From: Shimia marina
Lineage (GTDB): Bacteria; Pseudomonadota; Alphaproteobacteria; Rhodobacterales; Rhodobacteraceae
Direction: 5' to 3'
Assembly (NCBI RefSeq): GCF_001458175.1
Contig: NZ_CYPW01000040.1
Location: 156,516 to 220,515, forward strand
DNA length: 64,000 nt
Of this stretch, positions 45,971 through 54,084 are shown one piece after another. Each line of letters opens with the position of its first letter. The stretch's first letter is position 1. Under the pieces are notes generated by a model. The model made no database searches and was not told the DNA's origin. It saw only the letters and a program-made list of their open reading frames with translations. A program made the translations under genes and the position numbers.

Positions 45971-45994
45971 CCCCCGACCGGGGAAGGTCGGGGG
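45971..45994 (-). terminator. PhoX-like gene terminator
   Basis: CCCCCGACC and GGTCGGGGG stem with a six-base loop, followed on the minus strand by TTTTTCG. About 130 bases beyond the stop of the PhoX-like gene; it may serve the GNAT gene from the other side less well. Confidence 0.85.
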
Positions 45995-46125
45995 CCAAAG
46001 GTTTGGTGCTGAAAAGCGCTTATGGAAAAGGTCTTTGGTCGTCAGAATAATTTGGCGTAGTCAGAATATTTTGGTCAGTTGCCGCACGACGCGGGGGGCA
46101 CCGCGCGACATGGGTAATGGGGTCT

Positions 46126-48039
46126 TTAGCCGATCAACCCGCCATCGCTGCGACGGATTGCGAAGACGCCGGAGCGCGGAACGGAGGTGCCGCCATCCGG
46201 GAAGTGCGAATTGCCTTTTTCACCGGGGTGCTGAATGCCCACAAACATGGTGCGGCGATCCGGAGACCAGCAGACACCGGTGACTTCACATTCTTTGGGC
46301 CCCACCAGAAAGCGGCGAATTTCACCGGTCACTGTATCCCCTGCGAGCATCTGATTGTTGCCCATGCCCGCAAAATCTCCTTCATCAGAATACTTCCCGT
46401 CGGTCTGGATCCACAACAGGCCAGTGCTGTCAAAGGCCATGCCATCCGGGGCATTGAACATATTTCCGGCATTGATGTTCTCGCTGCCTGCATATGCGTC
46501 ACTGTGGATATCGGGATTCCCGGCAAGCGCGTAGAGGTTCCAGCTAAACCCGTTAGAGCTGTGATCGTCTTCATCTGGCATCCAGCGGGCGATTTGACCG
46601 TAATGGTTTTCCACGCGGGGATTGGGGCCATTGACGGAGGTGTCATCGCCACCGGCGTTTGGTTTTTTGCCCCGGTTTTTATTATTGGTGAGCGCCACAT
46701 AGGCCTCTGCCTTGGTGGGGTTCACGGCGACCCATTCGGGGCGATCCATTGTGGTGGCGCCGACGGCGGAGGCGGCCTGACGGGTGTGGATGCGGATTTC
46801 TGCATCTGACATGCCGGTGGTTTCCGGCGTCAGCGCCAGCCATTCCCCGCGCATGTCATCGTGGAATTTGGCCACAAAGAGATCGCCATTTTCCAGCAGA
46901 TCGGCATTGCTCCCGCCGGCTGTGTAGGTGCCATGGGAGACAAACCGATAGAGGAATTCCCCACGTTCATCATCGCCAAGATAGACCACGGCTTTGCCAT
47001 TGGGGGCGAGGACAACTGCGGCGTTTTCATGTTTGAAGCGACCGAGGGCGGTGCGTTTTTTCGGGGTGGATGTGGGATCAAACGGGTCGATTTCCACAAT
47101 ATATCCTGCACGGTTTGGCTCATTGGGGGTCTGCGCCACATCAAAGCGCGGGTCGATCTTGGCCCAGCCATAGCCCCAGTCCTTGGCGGAGACACCATAG
47201 CGTTTCAGCTCAGCGGAGACTTCATGGTTCTCGTCGTCGGCAGAGAAATAGCCGTTGAAGTTTTCTTCGCAGGTCAAATAGGTGCCCCAGGGGGTCTCCC
47301 CATTGCCGCAGTTGTTCCAGGTGCCTTTGCTCTTGCGCCCGGAGGGATCATCGGCGGTTTTTAGCAGGTCATGGCCTGCGGCGGGGCCGGTGAGATCCAT
47401 CTCGGTTTGGGGCGTGATGCGGCGGTTGAGATCGCTGTCGATCACCACTTGCCACTGGCCCTGATCATCGCGGGCCACTTCAAAGAGAGAAACCCCATGG
47501 GCCATCATGCCTTTGGCGATGTCATCCTCAGAGACCCATTTGCCGTCCGGATTGTTGCCCCAGAGGATTTTGCGGTTGGTGTATTCATTGTTGATCGCCA
47601 TGACGGTGCGCCCGTCTTTGGTAAAGATCGACATGCCGTCGTTATTGTCGCCAAAGGCGCGGGCCTGACTGGCGGCGGTGCCGCGGCTGGCTTCGTCAAA
47701 GGCGGGGGTGTCAGAGAAGAGCGGATCGCCCCAGGTGATCAGTGGCTGCCATTCAAAGCCGTCAGGCAGGGTGATGGTATCCTCTGTGTTGGCCGCCACC
47801 TGTGCAAAGCCGAAGCGATCTGCCGGTGCGGCCATGCCCTGGCGGCTGAGCAGGGTGGTGCCCGCCAGAAAGCTGCCCAGACCAAACGTCATCACCCCGC
47901 CAAGAAACCCGCGCCGGGACAGGGCCTGATCGACCACACGGTCAAAATCGGTCTCCACCGCGCGGGGGGAGATCACCTCGTCAATCTCATCAAAGGAGAG
48001 ATCCTCGATCTGGGGTTTTGTGTGCGTGTCTTGAGGCAT
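46126..48039 (-). CDS. PhoX/DUF839-family secreted phosphatase-like protein
   Basis: A 637-residue protein of the PhoX family (DUF839), members of which include calcium-dependent alkaline phosphatases. A Tat signal (SRRGFLG, residues 41-47, then a hydrophobic core ending at RQGMA) predicts export of the folded protein. Recognisable parts are TCEENFNGYF, GRFKHENAAVV and GVCWSPDRRTMFVGIQHPGE. Whether it has phosphatase activity or belongs to the non-phosphatase branch cannot be decided by eye. No pho box was noticed. Confidence 0.88.
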   Translation of the reverse strand: MPQDTHTKPQIEDLSFDEIDEVISPRAVETDFDRVVDQALSRRGFLGGVMTFGLGSFLAGTTLLSRQGMAAPADRFGFAQVAANTEDTITLPDGFEWQPLITWGDPLFSDTPAFDEASRGTAASQARAFGDNNDGMSIFTKDGRTVMAINNEYTNRKILWGNNPDGKWVSEDDIAKGMMAHGVSLFEVARDDQGQWQVVIDSDLNRRITPQTEMDLTGPAAGHDLLKTADDPSGRKSKGTWNNCGNGETPWGTYLTCEENFNGYFSADDENHEVSAELKRYGVSAKDWGYGWAKIDPRFDVAQTPNEPNRAGYIVEIDPFDPTSTPKKRTALGRFKHENAAVVLAPNGKAVVYLGDDERGEFLYRFVSHGTYTAGGSNADLLENGDLFVAKFHDDMRGEWLALTPETTGMSDAEIRIHTRQAASAVGATTMDRPEWVAVNPTKAEAYVALTNNKNRGKKPNAGGDDTSVNGPNPRVENHYGQIARWMPDEDDHSSNGFSWNLYALAGNPDIHSDAYAGSENINAGNMFNAPDGMAFDSTGLLWIQTDGKYSDEGDFAGMGNNQMLAGDTVTGEIRRFLVGPKECEVTGVCWSPDRRTMFVGIQHPGEKGNSHFPDGGTSVPRSGVFAIRRSDGGLIG

Positions 48040-48349
48040 TCCTGGCTCCTAAGGCTTGGAGGGGCCCAGAGACGTCCCCGAGCAGGCCCTGAGAAGGTTG
48101 GGGGGGCGCTGCAGGGGCCTGGGCCGGTTGCGTTAAGGAAATATTAGGAAGCCGGTGAATCAGACAGATGACAAGAGGATTTCAATTTTGTGACGGGGCG
48201 GAGGTGCCGATGCTTTGGATCTGGGCAAGAGGCCGGGCTCTGATGCCGCCCGCGCCCCCTTGGGGGCGCTGGGCCCAACATCTGGCAGAGGCCCCTTTGG
48301 GGGCTCGAAGATGGCGGGAGCTCTGCGTGGTTTATGCTCTGCGCTGCGG
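48040..48349. other. Intergenic stretch with GC palindromes
   Basis: About 310 bases between the PhoX-like start and the VOC gene stop. It holds the perfect palindrome GCGCCCCC-TT-GGGGGCGC at 48252-48269 and a similar GGCCCCTTTGGGGGC-type stem nearby, but no gene. Similar GCGCCC/GGGCGC stems occur at 6492, 30455 and 60493. These may act as terminators or be members of a short repeat family. Confidence 0.5.
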
Positions 48350-48835
48350 TCAGGGGTGTTCTGATAAAAGGTTTTGGACGGAGAGCGGACGGCTGTACAT
48401 CTGCAGGCTGCCATCGCTGTGGCGGGGCCATTCGGCCGGGTCGCGGTCTCGGTAGAGTTCCACGCCATTGCCGTCCGGGTCGTTGAAATACACCGCTTCC
48501 GAAACCCCGTGATCAGAGGCCCCCAACACGGGGTAGCCTGCCGCCAGCACCCGTTTGACCGCCGTGGCCAGATCTGCGCGGCTGGGATAGAGGATCGCGG
48601 TATGAAACAGCCCGGTGTGGCCTTCCGGGGCAGGGATACCATCTTTGGAGCGCCAGGTGTTGAGCCCGATGTGGTGATGATAGCCATCAGCCCCTAAAAA
48701 GGCCGCCTCTGTGCCAAGGCGGGTTTGCACTTCAAAGCCGAGCACATCTCCGTAAAAGGCAATCGCGCGGTCCAGATCGGCGACCTTCAGGTGGACATGC
48801 CCGATACGGGCGGAGGGGGCGTAGGGCGCGGTCAT
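48350..48835 (-). CDS. VOC-family glyoxalase/dioxygenase-like protein
   Basis: A 161-residue protein with two beta-alpha-beta-beta-beta modules: GHVHLKVADLDRAIAFYGDV at the N-terminus and a second around FHTAILYPSRADLATAV and VYFNDPDGNGVELYRD. The His, His and Glu of these modules (HVHL, FHTA, VELY) fit the metal site of catechol-2,3-dioxygenase-like VOC proteins. The ATG at 48835 is chosen because the upstream open frame is not conserved-looking. Substrate unknown. Confidence 0.88.
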   Translation of the reverse strand: MTAPYAPSARIGHVHLKVADLDRAIAFYGDVLGFEVQTRLGTEAAFLGADGYHHHIGLNTWRSKDGIPAPEGHTGLFHTAILYPSRADLATAVKRVLAAGYPVLGASDHGVSEAVYFNDPDGNGVELYRDRDPAEWPRHSDGSLQMYSRPLSVQNLLSEHP

Positions 48836-49040
48836 GGTTGGCTCCTGATTGTTGCGATGATCCGTAATGTTAGGGGCCTTGGGGCATTGCGAAACCCTCA
48901 GGAGCGCGCGGCGGCTGTGCGGGAGCGCGCATTGGCTCCCCCAACGTCGCCTGTGTCGCAGGATTGCAATGATACGGGCGCTCTGGCTTTCTGCTGTCAG
49001 GGGCCGCGGCAATCGGGGCGCGTTGGTGAGGAGAGCGGAT

Positions 49041-49979
49041 GTGATTAAGAGTTTGAAGTATGTGGCGCTGGGCTTTGCAGCCCTCGTGGGGGCGGGGTTT
49101 GCGGCCAGTTTTTTGTGGCCGCAGAAGACGGCGGAGGTGATGCTCAAAGGCTTTGTGGCATCCGCAGGCCTGTCGCGCCATGTGGTGGAGACCCCTTTGG
49201 GGCCGGTGCATTATCTACAGGGCGGGGAGGGTGAAACCGTGGTGTTTCTGCATGGTATCTTTGCCCTTAAAGAGCATTGGGTGGATATGTCCCGGCAGAT
49301 TTCCGGCAGCCATCGCGTGATCTTGCTGGATTTGCCGGGCTTTGGGGAAAATCCGCGTCTGTCACCAGAAGCCTATGATCTGAACCAGCAGACCAAGAAT
49401 GTGCAGATGGTGCTGGATGCGATTGGGGTGGAGCGGTTTCATGTGGCGGCCAACTCCATGGGCGCGCATATGGCGATGGTGATGGCGCAGCAGGCACCGG
49501 AGCGGGTGCAAAGCGTTGCGCTGATTGGCAGTCCGATCAATGTGGCCGCACCAGAACTGAGCGATATGCAGAAAGCCATTGAGGCCGGGCAGGCCCCTTT
49601 GGTGGTGACCTCACAGGAGGGCTATGAGGCGCGGATGGCATGGCTGTTCCCTGATAAACCGCCGTATTTGCCCAAACCCATCATGGACAAATGGCTGGCC
49701 GAAGAGGTGGCGCATGCAGAGATCAATCGAGAAATCTGGCAGGCGGTGGGCCGGTCAGAGGTGCCAAACCTGGAAGAGATGGCCCCGGATGTTTCCCAGC
49801 CTGTTCTGATCCTCTGGTGTCAGCAGGACCGGATTTTTCACCCCTCCGGGGCTGCCGTTCTGGCGCAGGCCTTGCCTGACAGCACTGTGATCATGCCGGA
49901 GGGCTGTGGCCATCTGCCGATGCTGGATCGCAAACGCGCCAGTGGCAAGGAGTATGCAGAGTTCTTGAAGGCCCTGTGA
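49041..49979 (+). CDS. Alpha/beta hydrolase with N-terminal membrane segment
   Basis: A 312-residue hydrolase. The first 25 residues are a hydrophobic membrane anchor or signal (SLKYVALGFAALVGAGFAAS). The catalytic core has the oxyanion HGIFALKEHW, nucleophile NSMGAHMAM (Ser near residue 142), Asp in CQQDRIFHP and His in GCGHLPMLD. GTG at 49041 with GAGGAG upstream is preferred over in-frame starts further upstream. Lipase/esterase-like, substrate unknown. Confidence 0.83.
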   Translation: MIKSLKYVALGFAALVGAGFAASFLWPQKTAEVMLKGFVASAGLSRHVVETPLGPVHYLQGGEGETVVFLHGIFALKEHWVDMSRQISGSHRVILLDLPGFGENPRLSPEAYDLNQQTKNVQMVLDAIGVERFHVAANSMGAHMAMVMAQQAPERVQSVALIGSPINVAAPELSDMQKAIEAGQAPLVVTSQEGYEARMAWLFPDKPPYLPKPIMDKWLAEEVAHAEINREIWQAVGRSEVPNLEEMAPDVSQPVLILWCQQDRIFHPSGAAVLAQALPDSTVIMPEGCGHLPMLDRKRASGKEYAEFLKAL

Positions 49980-49988
49980 CCAGAACAA

Positions 49989-50015
49989 AAAGCCCCGCCG
50001 GATTGGCGGGGCTTT
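49989..50015. terminator. Bidirectional terminator, hydrolase and trpS
   Basis: AAAGCCCCGCC and GGCGGGGCTTT with a five-base loop between convergent genes; T-runs follow on both strands. Confidence 0.9.
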
Positions 50016-50038
50016 CTTATCTGGGCTGAAAGGCGCAG

Positions 50039-51079
50039 TTAAGCGCCGACCATACCGACAATCTCGTAGGTTTTTTTCAGGATCGGTGCCGCGATCTCGC
50101 GGGCCTGATTTGCGCCATGGGCGAGAATTTTGTCGATCTCATCCTGATGCTGCATGAGGCGCGCCATTTCGGTGGAAATCGGCGCGAGTTTTGCCACAGC
50201 CAGATCGGCCAGCATGGGCTTGAATTCGGAGAACTGCTTGCCACCGACCTCTGCGAGTACCTGCGCCACAGTCTGCTCTGACAGGCCCGCGTAGATGTTG
50301 ACCAGATTGCGTGCCTCTGGGCGATCCTCAAGGCCGTCTTTCTCAGAGGGCAGGGCCTCTGGATCGGTTTTGGCTTTGCGGATTTTCTTGGCAATGGCGT
50401 CTGCGTCATCGGTCAGGTTGATGCGGGAGGCATCAGAGGGGTCAGACTTGGACATTTTCTTAGTGCCATCGCGGAAGGACATCACGCGGGTGGCCGCGCC
50501 CTCAATCACCGGTTCGGTGATGGGGAAGAAGTCCACGCCATAGTCATGGTTGAACTTGATGGCGATGTCGCGGGTCAGCTCAAGGTGCTGTTTCTGGTCC
50601 TCGCCCACGGGCACGTGGGTGGCGTGGTAGACCAGAATATCCGCTGCCATCAGAGCCGGGTAGGCAAACAGACCCAGCGAAGCATTCTGAGAATTCTTAC
50701 CAGCTTTGTCTTTCCATTGGGTCATGCGCTGCATCCAGCCCATGCGGGCGACACAGTTGAAGATCCACGCCAGCTGCGCGTGTTCGGCAACCTGGCTTTG
50801 GTTGAACAGGATCGATTTTGCAGGATCGATGCCCGCCGCAATGAAACCGGCGCAGAGCTCACGGGTGTTGGCCGCCAATGTGGCAGGCTCAAGGAATTTT
50901 GCGGTGATCGCGTGCTGATCGACCATGCAGTAGACGGTCTCATGAGAGCCTGCGTCCTGCATATCGACAAAGCGCTTCATGGCGCCGAGGTAATTGCCCA
51001 GCGTCAGGCCACCCGAGGGTTGAATCCCGGAAAAGACGCGTGGGGTAAATGTGGAGGACGTTTGGACCGCCTCTGTCAT
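50039..51079 (-). CDS. trpS: Tryptophanyl-tRNA synthetase
   Basis: Charges tRNA-Trp. The class I signature region appears as [16 protein letters not shown] (residues 18-33) and the KMSKS loop near residue 200. The ATG at 51079 is preferred to the upstream frame because it gives 346 residues, the standard length. No anti-TRAP or attenuator elements were seen upstream. Confidence 0.96.
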   Translation of the reverse strand: MTEAVQTSSTFTPRVFSGIQPSGGLTLGNYLGAMKRFVDMQDAGSHETVYCMVDQHAITAKFLEPATLAANTRELCAGFIAAGIDPAKSILFNQSQVAEHAQLAWIFNCVARMGWMQRMTQWKDKAGKNSQNASLGLFAYPALMAADILVYHATHVPVGEDQKQHLELTRDIAIKFNHDYGVDFFPITEPVIEGAATRVMSFRDGTKKMSKSDPSDASRINLTDDADAIAKKIRKAKTDPEALPSEKDGLEDRPEARNLVNIYAGLSEQTVAQVLAEVGGKQFSEFKPMLADLAVAKLAPISTEMARLMQHQDEIDKILAHGANQAREIAAPILKKTYEIVGMVGA

Positions 51080-51153
51080 TGGAAATACTCCGTCTGGATT
51101 TGTTAACGCGCTTGGCTTACCTACGGGGCCAAACCCCGTCAAGGAGCGCAGGC

Positions 51154-51840
51154 ATGTCCCACCCCGATGATCAAAGTCCCGTGAACCCGTTGCCCCCGGT
51201 GGTGACGGCGCTTTTCCTGTTACTGGCGGGGGTGGAAGCGGCTTTGTGGCTGGGATCCCAAGGGATTGTGGGCGGGCCCACATCCGTGGGCTGGCGGCTC
51301 GAAGCGATCCAGCGCTATGCGTTTTCCGCAGATATTTTTGACTGGATGGTTGCGACTGGCCAATGGCCGATGGAGCATGTGATCCGTTTTGTCAGCTATC
51401 TGTTTGTGCATGGAAATTTCACCCATGCGCTGTTTGGCGGTGTGCTGTTGCTGGCGATGGGGAAAATGGTGGGAGAGGTCTTCTCCGGTGCGGCCACTTT
51501 GGCGATTTTTCTGTGCTCGGGTGCCGTGGGTGCGCTGGGCTATGCGGTTGTTTTGAACAGCGCTGTACCGCTTTTGGGGAGCTATCCCGGGGTCTATGGG
51601 CTGATCGGGGCCTTCACCTTCCTGCTGTGGACACGGCTTGGGGCCGTAGGAGCCCCGCAGGCGCGGGCGTTTTCGCTGATTGGTATGCTGGTGGGCATTC
51701 AGCTTCTGTTTGGTCTGATTTTTGGGGGGAACCCGGATTGGGTGGCCGATGTGATCGGTTTTGGCACCGGGTTTTGTCTGTCTTTTGCCCTGACACCGGG
51801 CGGATGGCAGCGGATCCGCGAAAAGATCCGCCGCCAGTAG
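51154..51840 (+). CDS. Rhomboid-like membrane protein lacking catalytic residues
   Basis: A 228-residue protein with six predicted membrane helices and the overall layout of a bacterial rhomboid, including [20 protein letters not shown] (second-helix region, residues 79-98) and [10 protein letters not shown]. In active rhomboids the latter is GxSG with a nucleophilic Ser; here it is G146-V-Y148-G149, so the Ser is Tyr. The later His of the dyad is also absent (Asp199 in [12 protein letters not shown]), and the HxxxN of the second helix reads HALFGG. It should be a non-proteolytic family member. It is divergent from trpS. Confidence 0.8.
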   Translation: MSHPDDQSPVNPLPPVVTALFLLLAGVEAALWLGSQGIVGGPTSVGWRLEAIQRYAFSADIFDWMVATGQWPMEHVIRFVSYLFVHGNFTHALFGGVLLLAMGKMVGEVFSGAATLAIFLCSGAVGALGYAVVLNSAVPLLGSYPGVYGLIGAFTFLLWTRLGAVGAPQARAFSLIGMLVGIQLLFGLIFGGNPDWVADVIGFGTGFCLSFALTPGGWQRIREKIRRQ

Positions 51841-51855
51841 TGTTGTCAAATCGGC

Positions 51856-52401
51856 TTAGGCGGCGCTTGCAGCGCCGTCTTCTGTTTTGGACAGATCGCG
51901 TACAGCAAAGGCCAGTGCGATGGCGCTGATGCCGTTGGACAGCAGTTCCACCGCCAGTAAAACACCCAGCAGCACCGCGGCAGATTGTGGGAAGTTGCTC
52001 AGTACCATCACGCCCAAGACAATGGAGACCACAGCGGAGAGCAGCATTGCCAGACGTGCGGTGCCTTTGAAGTTAAACAGGCCGAAGCTCGCCTTGAAGA
52101 CGCCAGATACCAGAAACAGAATGCCGGAGACCAAGGTCAGCGACAGCAGGCCCTGAAGCGGTTCCGCCACAATGTGCACGCCGATGATCATGGCCAGCAG
52201 GCCGATCAGAACGCCGGCGATTTTGGCCCCAGTCGAGGCGGATCCAAAGGCGGCGAAAATCTGAAAGCCGCCCATGAAGATAAAGCTCCATCCCACAAAC
52301 AAGGTGGCGGTGACGGAGGCGGCGAAAGGGTTCGCCAAGGCGATGAGCCCCAAAATCAAGGCAAGAATGCCCACAACCAAAAGTACTATCCAATTACGCA
52401 T
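51856..52401 (-). CDS. HdeD/DUF308-family membrane protein
   Basis: A 181-residue protein with six hydrophobic helices, the DUF308 signature LVVGILALILGLIALANPFA at the start and matching repeat later. HdeD relatives are linked to acid resistance in enterobacteria, but their molecular role is not known; here it is probably a general envelope protein. It is convergent with the rhomboid gene, with 15 bases between stops. Confidence 0.85.
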   Translation of the reverse strand: MRNWIVLLVVGILALILGLIALANPFAASVTATLFVGWSFIFMGGFQIFAAFGSASTGAKIAGVLIGLLAMIIGVHIVAEPLQGLLSLTLVSGILFLVSGVFKASFGLFNFKGTARLAMLLSAVVSIVLGVMVLSNFPQSAAVLLGVLLAVELLSNGISAIALAFAVRDLSKTEDGAASAA

Positions 52402-52536
52402 TTTGCTCTCCTAGAGATACAGGTGTGAGGTCACTAAAACCCGTTTAGGCAGTGAAGCAACCGTTTTTTATGTGGTGTCAGGATCAAGTCCCATGAATGT
52501 TCCTCGCTGGTGGGGGAACACGAGAGGGTCTTGAAC

Positions 52537-54084
52537 CTATGGCTTGCTGCGGCGGGCTGCGGCTTTCAGATCGGCAGGGTCAAAGGCTCCAATCAATCGG
52601 CCTGTGCCAAAATAGACTGCCATGCCGAAGCTGATCAATGCCAAGAGCGCCAAATAGCGCCAGCCGGGGGTGCCAAACCATGGGATCAGCACAACCCACG
52701 CGCTCCAGACCGCGCCGCCCATCACCGCAGCGGCGATGCAGATGCGCCACAGACGGCGGCGCAGGCGGGCGTCAAACTTGGCGGTGTCGCCAAACTGACG
52801 GGCGCCAATGGCCAGTTGCAGCACCATCAGCCAGGCCGAGGTGGTGGCGGCAACCGCCGGAGCCATCCAGCCGATCAGGGGCTGCAGACCAAAGGCGAGG
52901 CCCGCGTTGACCAGCATGGCCCAGACCGCGTAGCGGAAGGGGCGTTTGGTGTCTTCGCGGGCGAAGTACAGGGGCTGTAGCAGCTTTTGCAGCACAAAGG
53001 CGGGCAGCCCTATCGCGTAGATTGCCAGCGCCACGGCAATCGCTGCGCTGTCATCGCCGCTTGTGGCACCGCGTTCAAACAGCACGGAGACCAGGGGCAG
53101 GGGGATGACCAGAAAAGCCACAGCGGCGGGGGTGGGGAGGAACATGGAGAATTCCCCGGCGCGGGAAAAGGCATAGCGCGCGCCTTCGGCATCGCCCGCT
53201 TTCAGGCGGCGGGACAGATCGGGCAGCAGCACAATGCCCACGGCGATACCAATTACGCCCAGTGGCAATTGATAGAGCCGGTCAGCCGCATAAAGCCAAC
53301 TGACCGCGCCGGGGGTGGCGGAGGCCACGATCTGTCCGACCACAAGGTTGATCTGTGAGACGCCGCTGGCAAAGGCGGCGGGCAGGGCGATGCGCACCAT
53401 CTGGCGCATCTCTGGCGAGAGGCGCGGGGCTTTGAGACGAATGCGCAGGCCCGTGGCGCGGGTGGCGCTCCAGACCAGCAGCAGCTGTGCAATCCCTGCC
53501 ACGGGCACCGTCCAGACCAGCCAGAGGACCACATCGCCGCCCACGGCATGGCCAATCAGCAGGGCGGGGATGATCAGGATGTTGAGCAGCACCGGCGCGG
53601 CGGCGGCGGCGGCAAAGCGGCCGGTGGCATTGAGCACGCCCGAGAAAAGCGCGGCCAGCGACATGAAGAAAATATACGGGAAGACAATGCGGCCAAAGCC
53701 TACCGTCAGATCAAACCGTTCGTCTGCGGCAAAGCCCTCGGCGGTGAGCCAGACCAGCGCAGGCATGAAGATCATGCCAAGTGCTGTGAGCAGGACCACG
53801 GCGGTGGACAGCAGGCTGAGCGCGTCGCTGGCAAAGCCTTCGGGGTTTTCATCGCCCTCCAGCCGCTTGGAAAACATGGGCACGAAGGCGGCGTTGAACG
53901 CCCCTTCGGCAAAGAGGCGGCGGAACATATTGGGCAGGCGGAAGGCGGCAACAAAGGCGTCCAGCACGGGGCCGGGGCCAATCAGGCTGAGCAGGAGGAT
54001 TTCCCGGACAAAGCCAAGCACGCGGCTTGCCAATGTCCAGAACCCCACCGTGAGAAAGCCGCGCATCAGGCGGATGGGCTTCAT
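52537..54084 (-). CDS. murJ: Lipid II flippase MurJ
   Basis: Transfers lipid II across the inner membrane for peptidoglycan synthesis. The 515-residue protein has 13-14 hydrophobic helices and the family N-terminus (RGFLTVGFWTLASRVLGFVR, a MATE-like start) with GAFNAAFVPMF near residue 60. It overlaps glnD by four bases at its start, a common order in alphaproteobacteria. Confidence 0.93.
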   Translation of the reverse strand: MKPIRLMRGFLTVGFWTLASRVLGFVREILLLSLIGPGPVLDAFVAAFRLPNMFRRLFAEGAFNAAFVPMFSKRLEGDENPEGFASDALSLLSTAVVLLTALGMIFMPALVWLTAEGFAADERFDLTVGFGRIVFPYIFFMSLAALFSGVLNATGRFAAAAAAPVLLNILIIPALLIGHAVGGDVVLWLVWTVPVAGIAQLLLVWSATRATGLRIRLKAPRLSPEMRQMVRIALPAAFASGVSQINLVVGQIVASATPGAVSWLYAADRLYQLPLGVIGIAVGIVLLPDLSRRLKAGDAEGARYAFSRAGEFSMFLPTPAAVAFLVIPLPLVSVLFERGATSGDDSAAIAVALAIYAIGLPAFVLQKLLQPLYFAREDTKRPFRYAVWAMLVNAGLAFGLQPLIGWMAPAVAATTSAWLMVLQLAIGARQFGDTAKFDARLRRRLWRICIAAAVMGGAVWSAWVVLIPWFGTPGWRYLALLALISFGMAVYFGTGRLIGAFDPADLKAAARRSKP

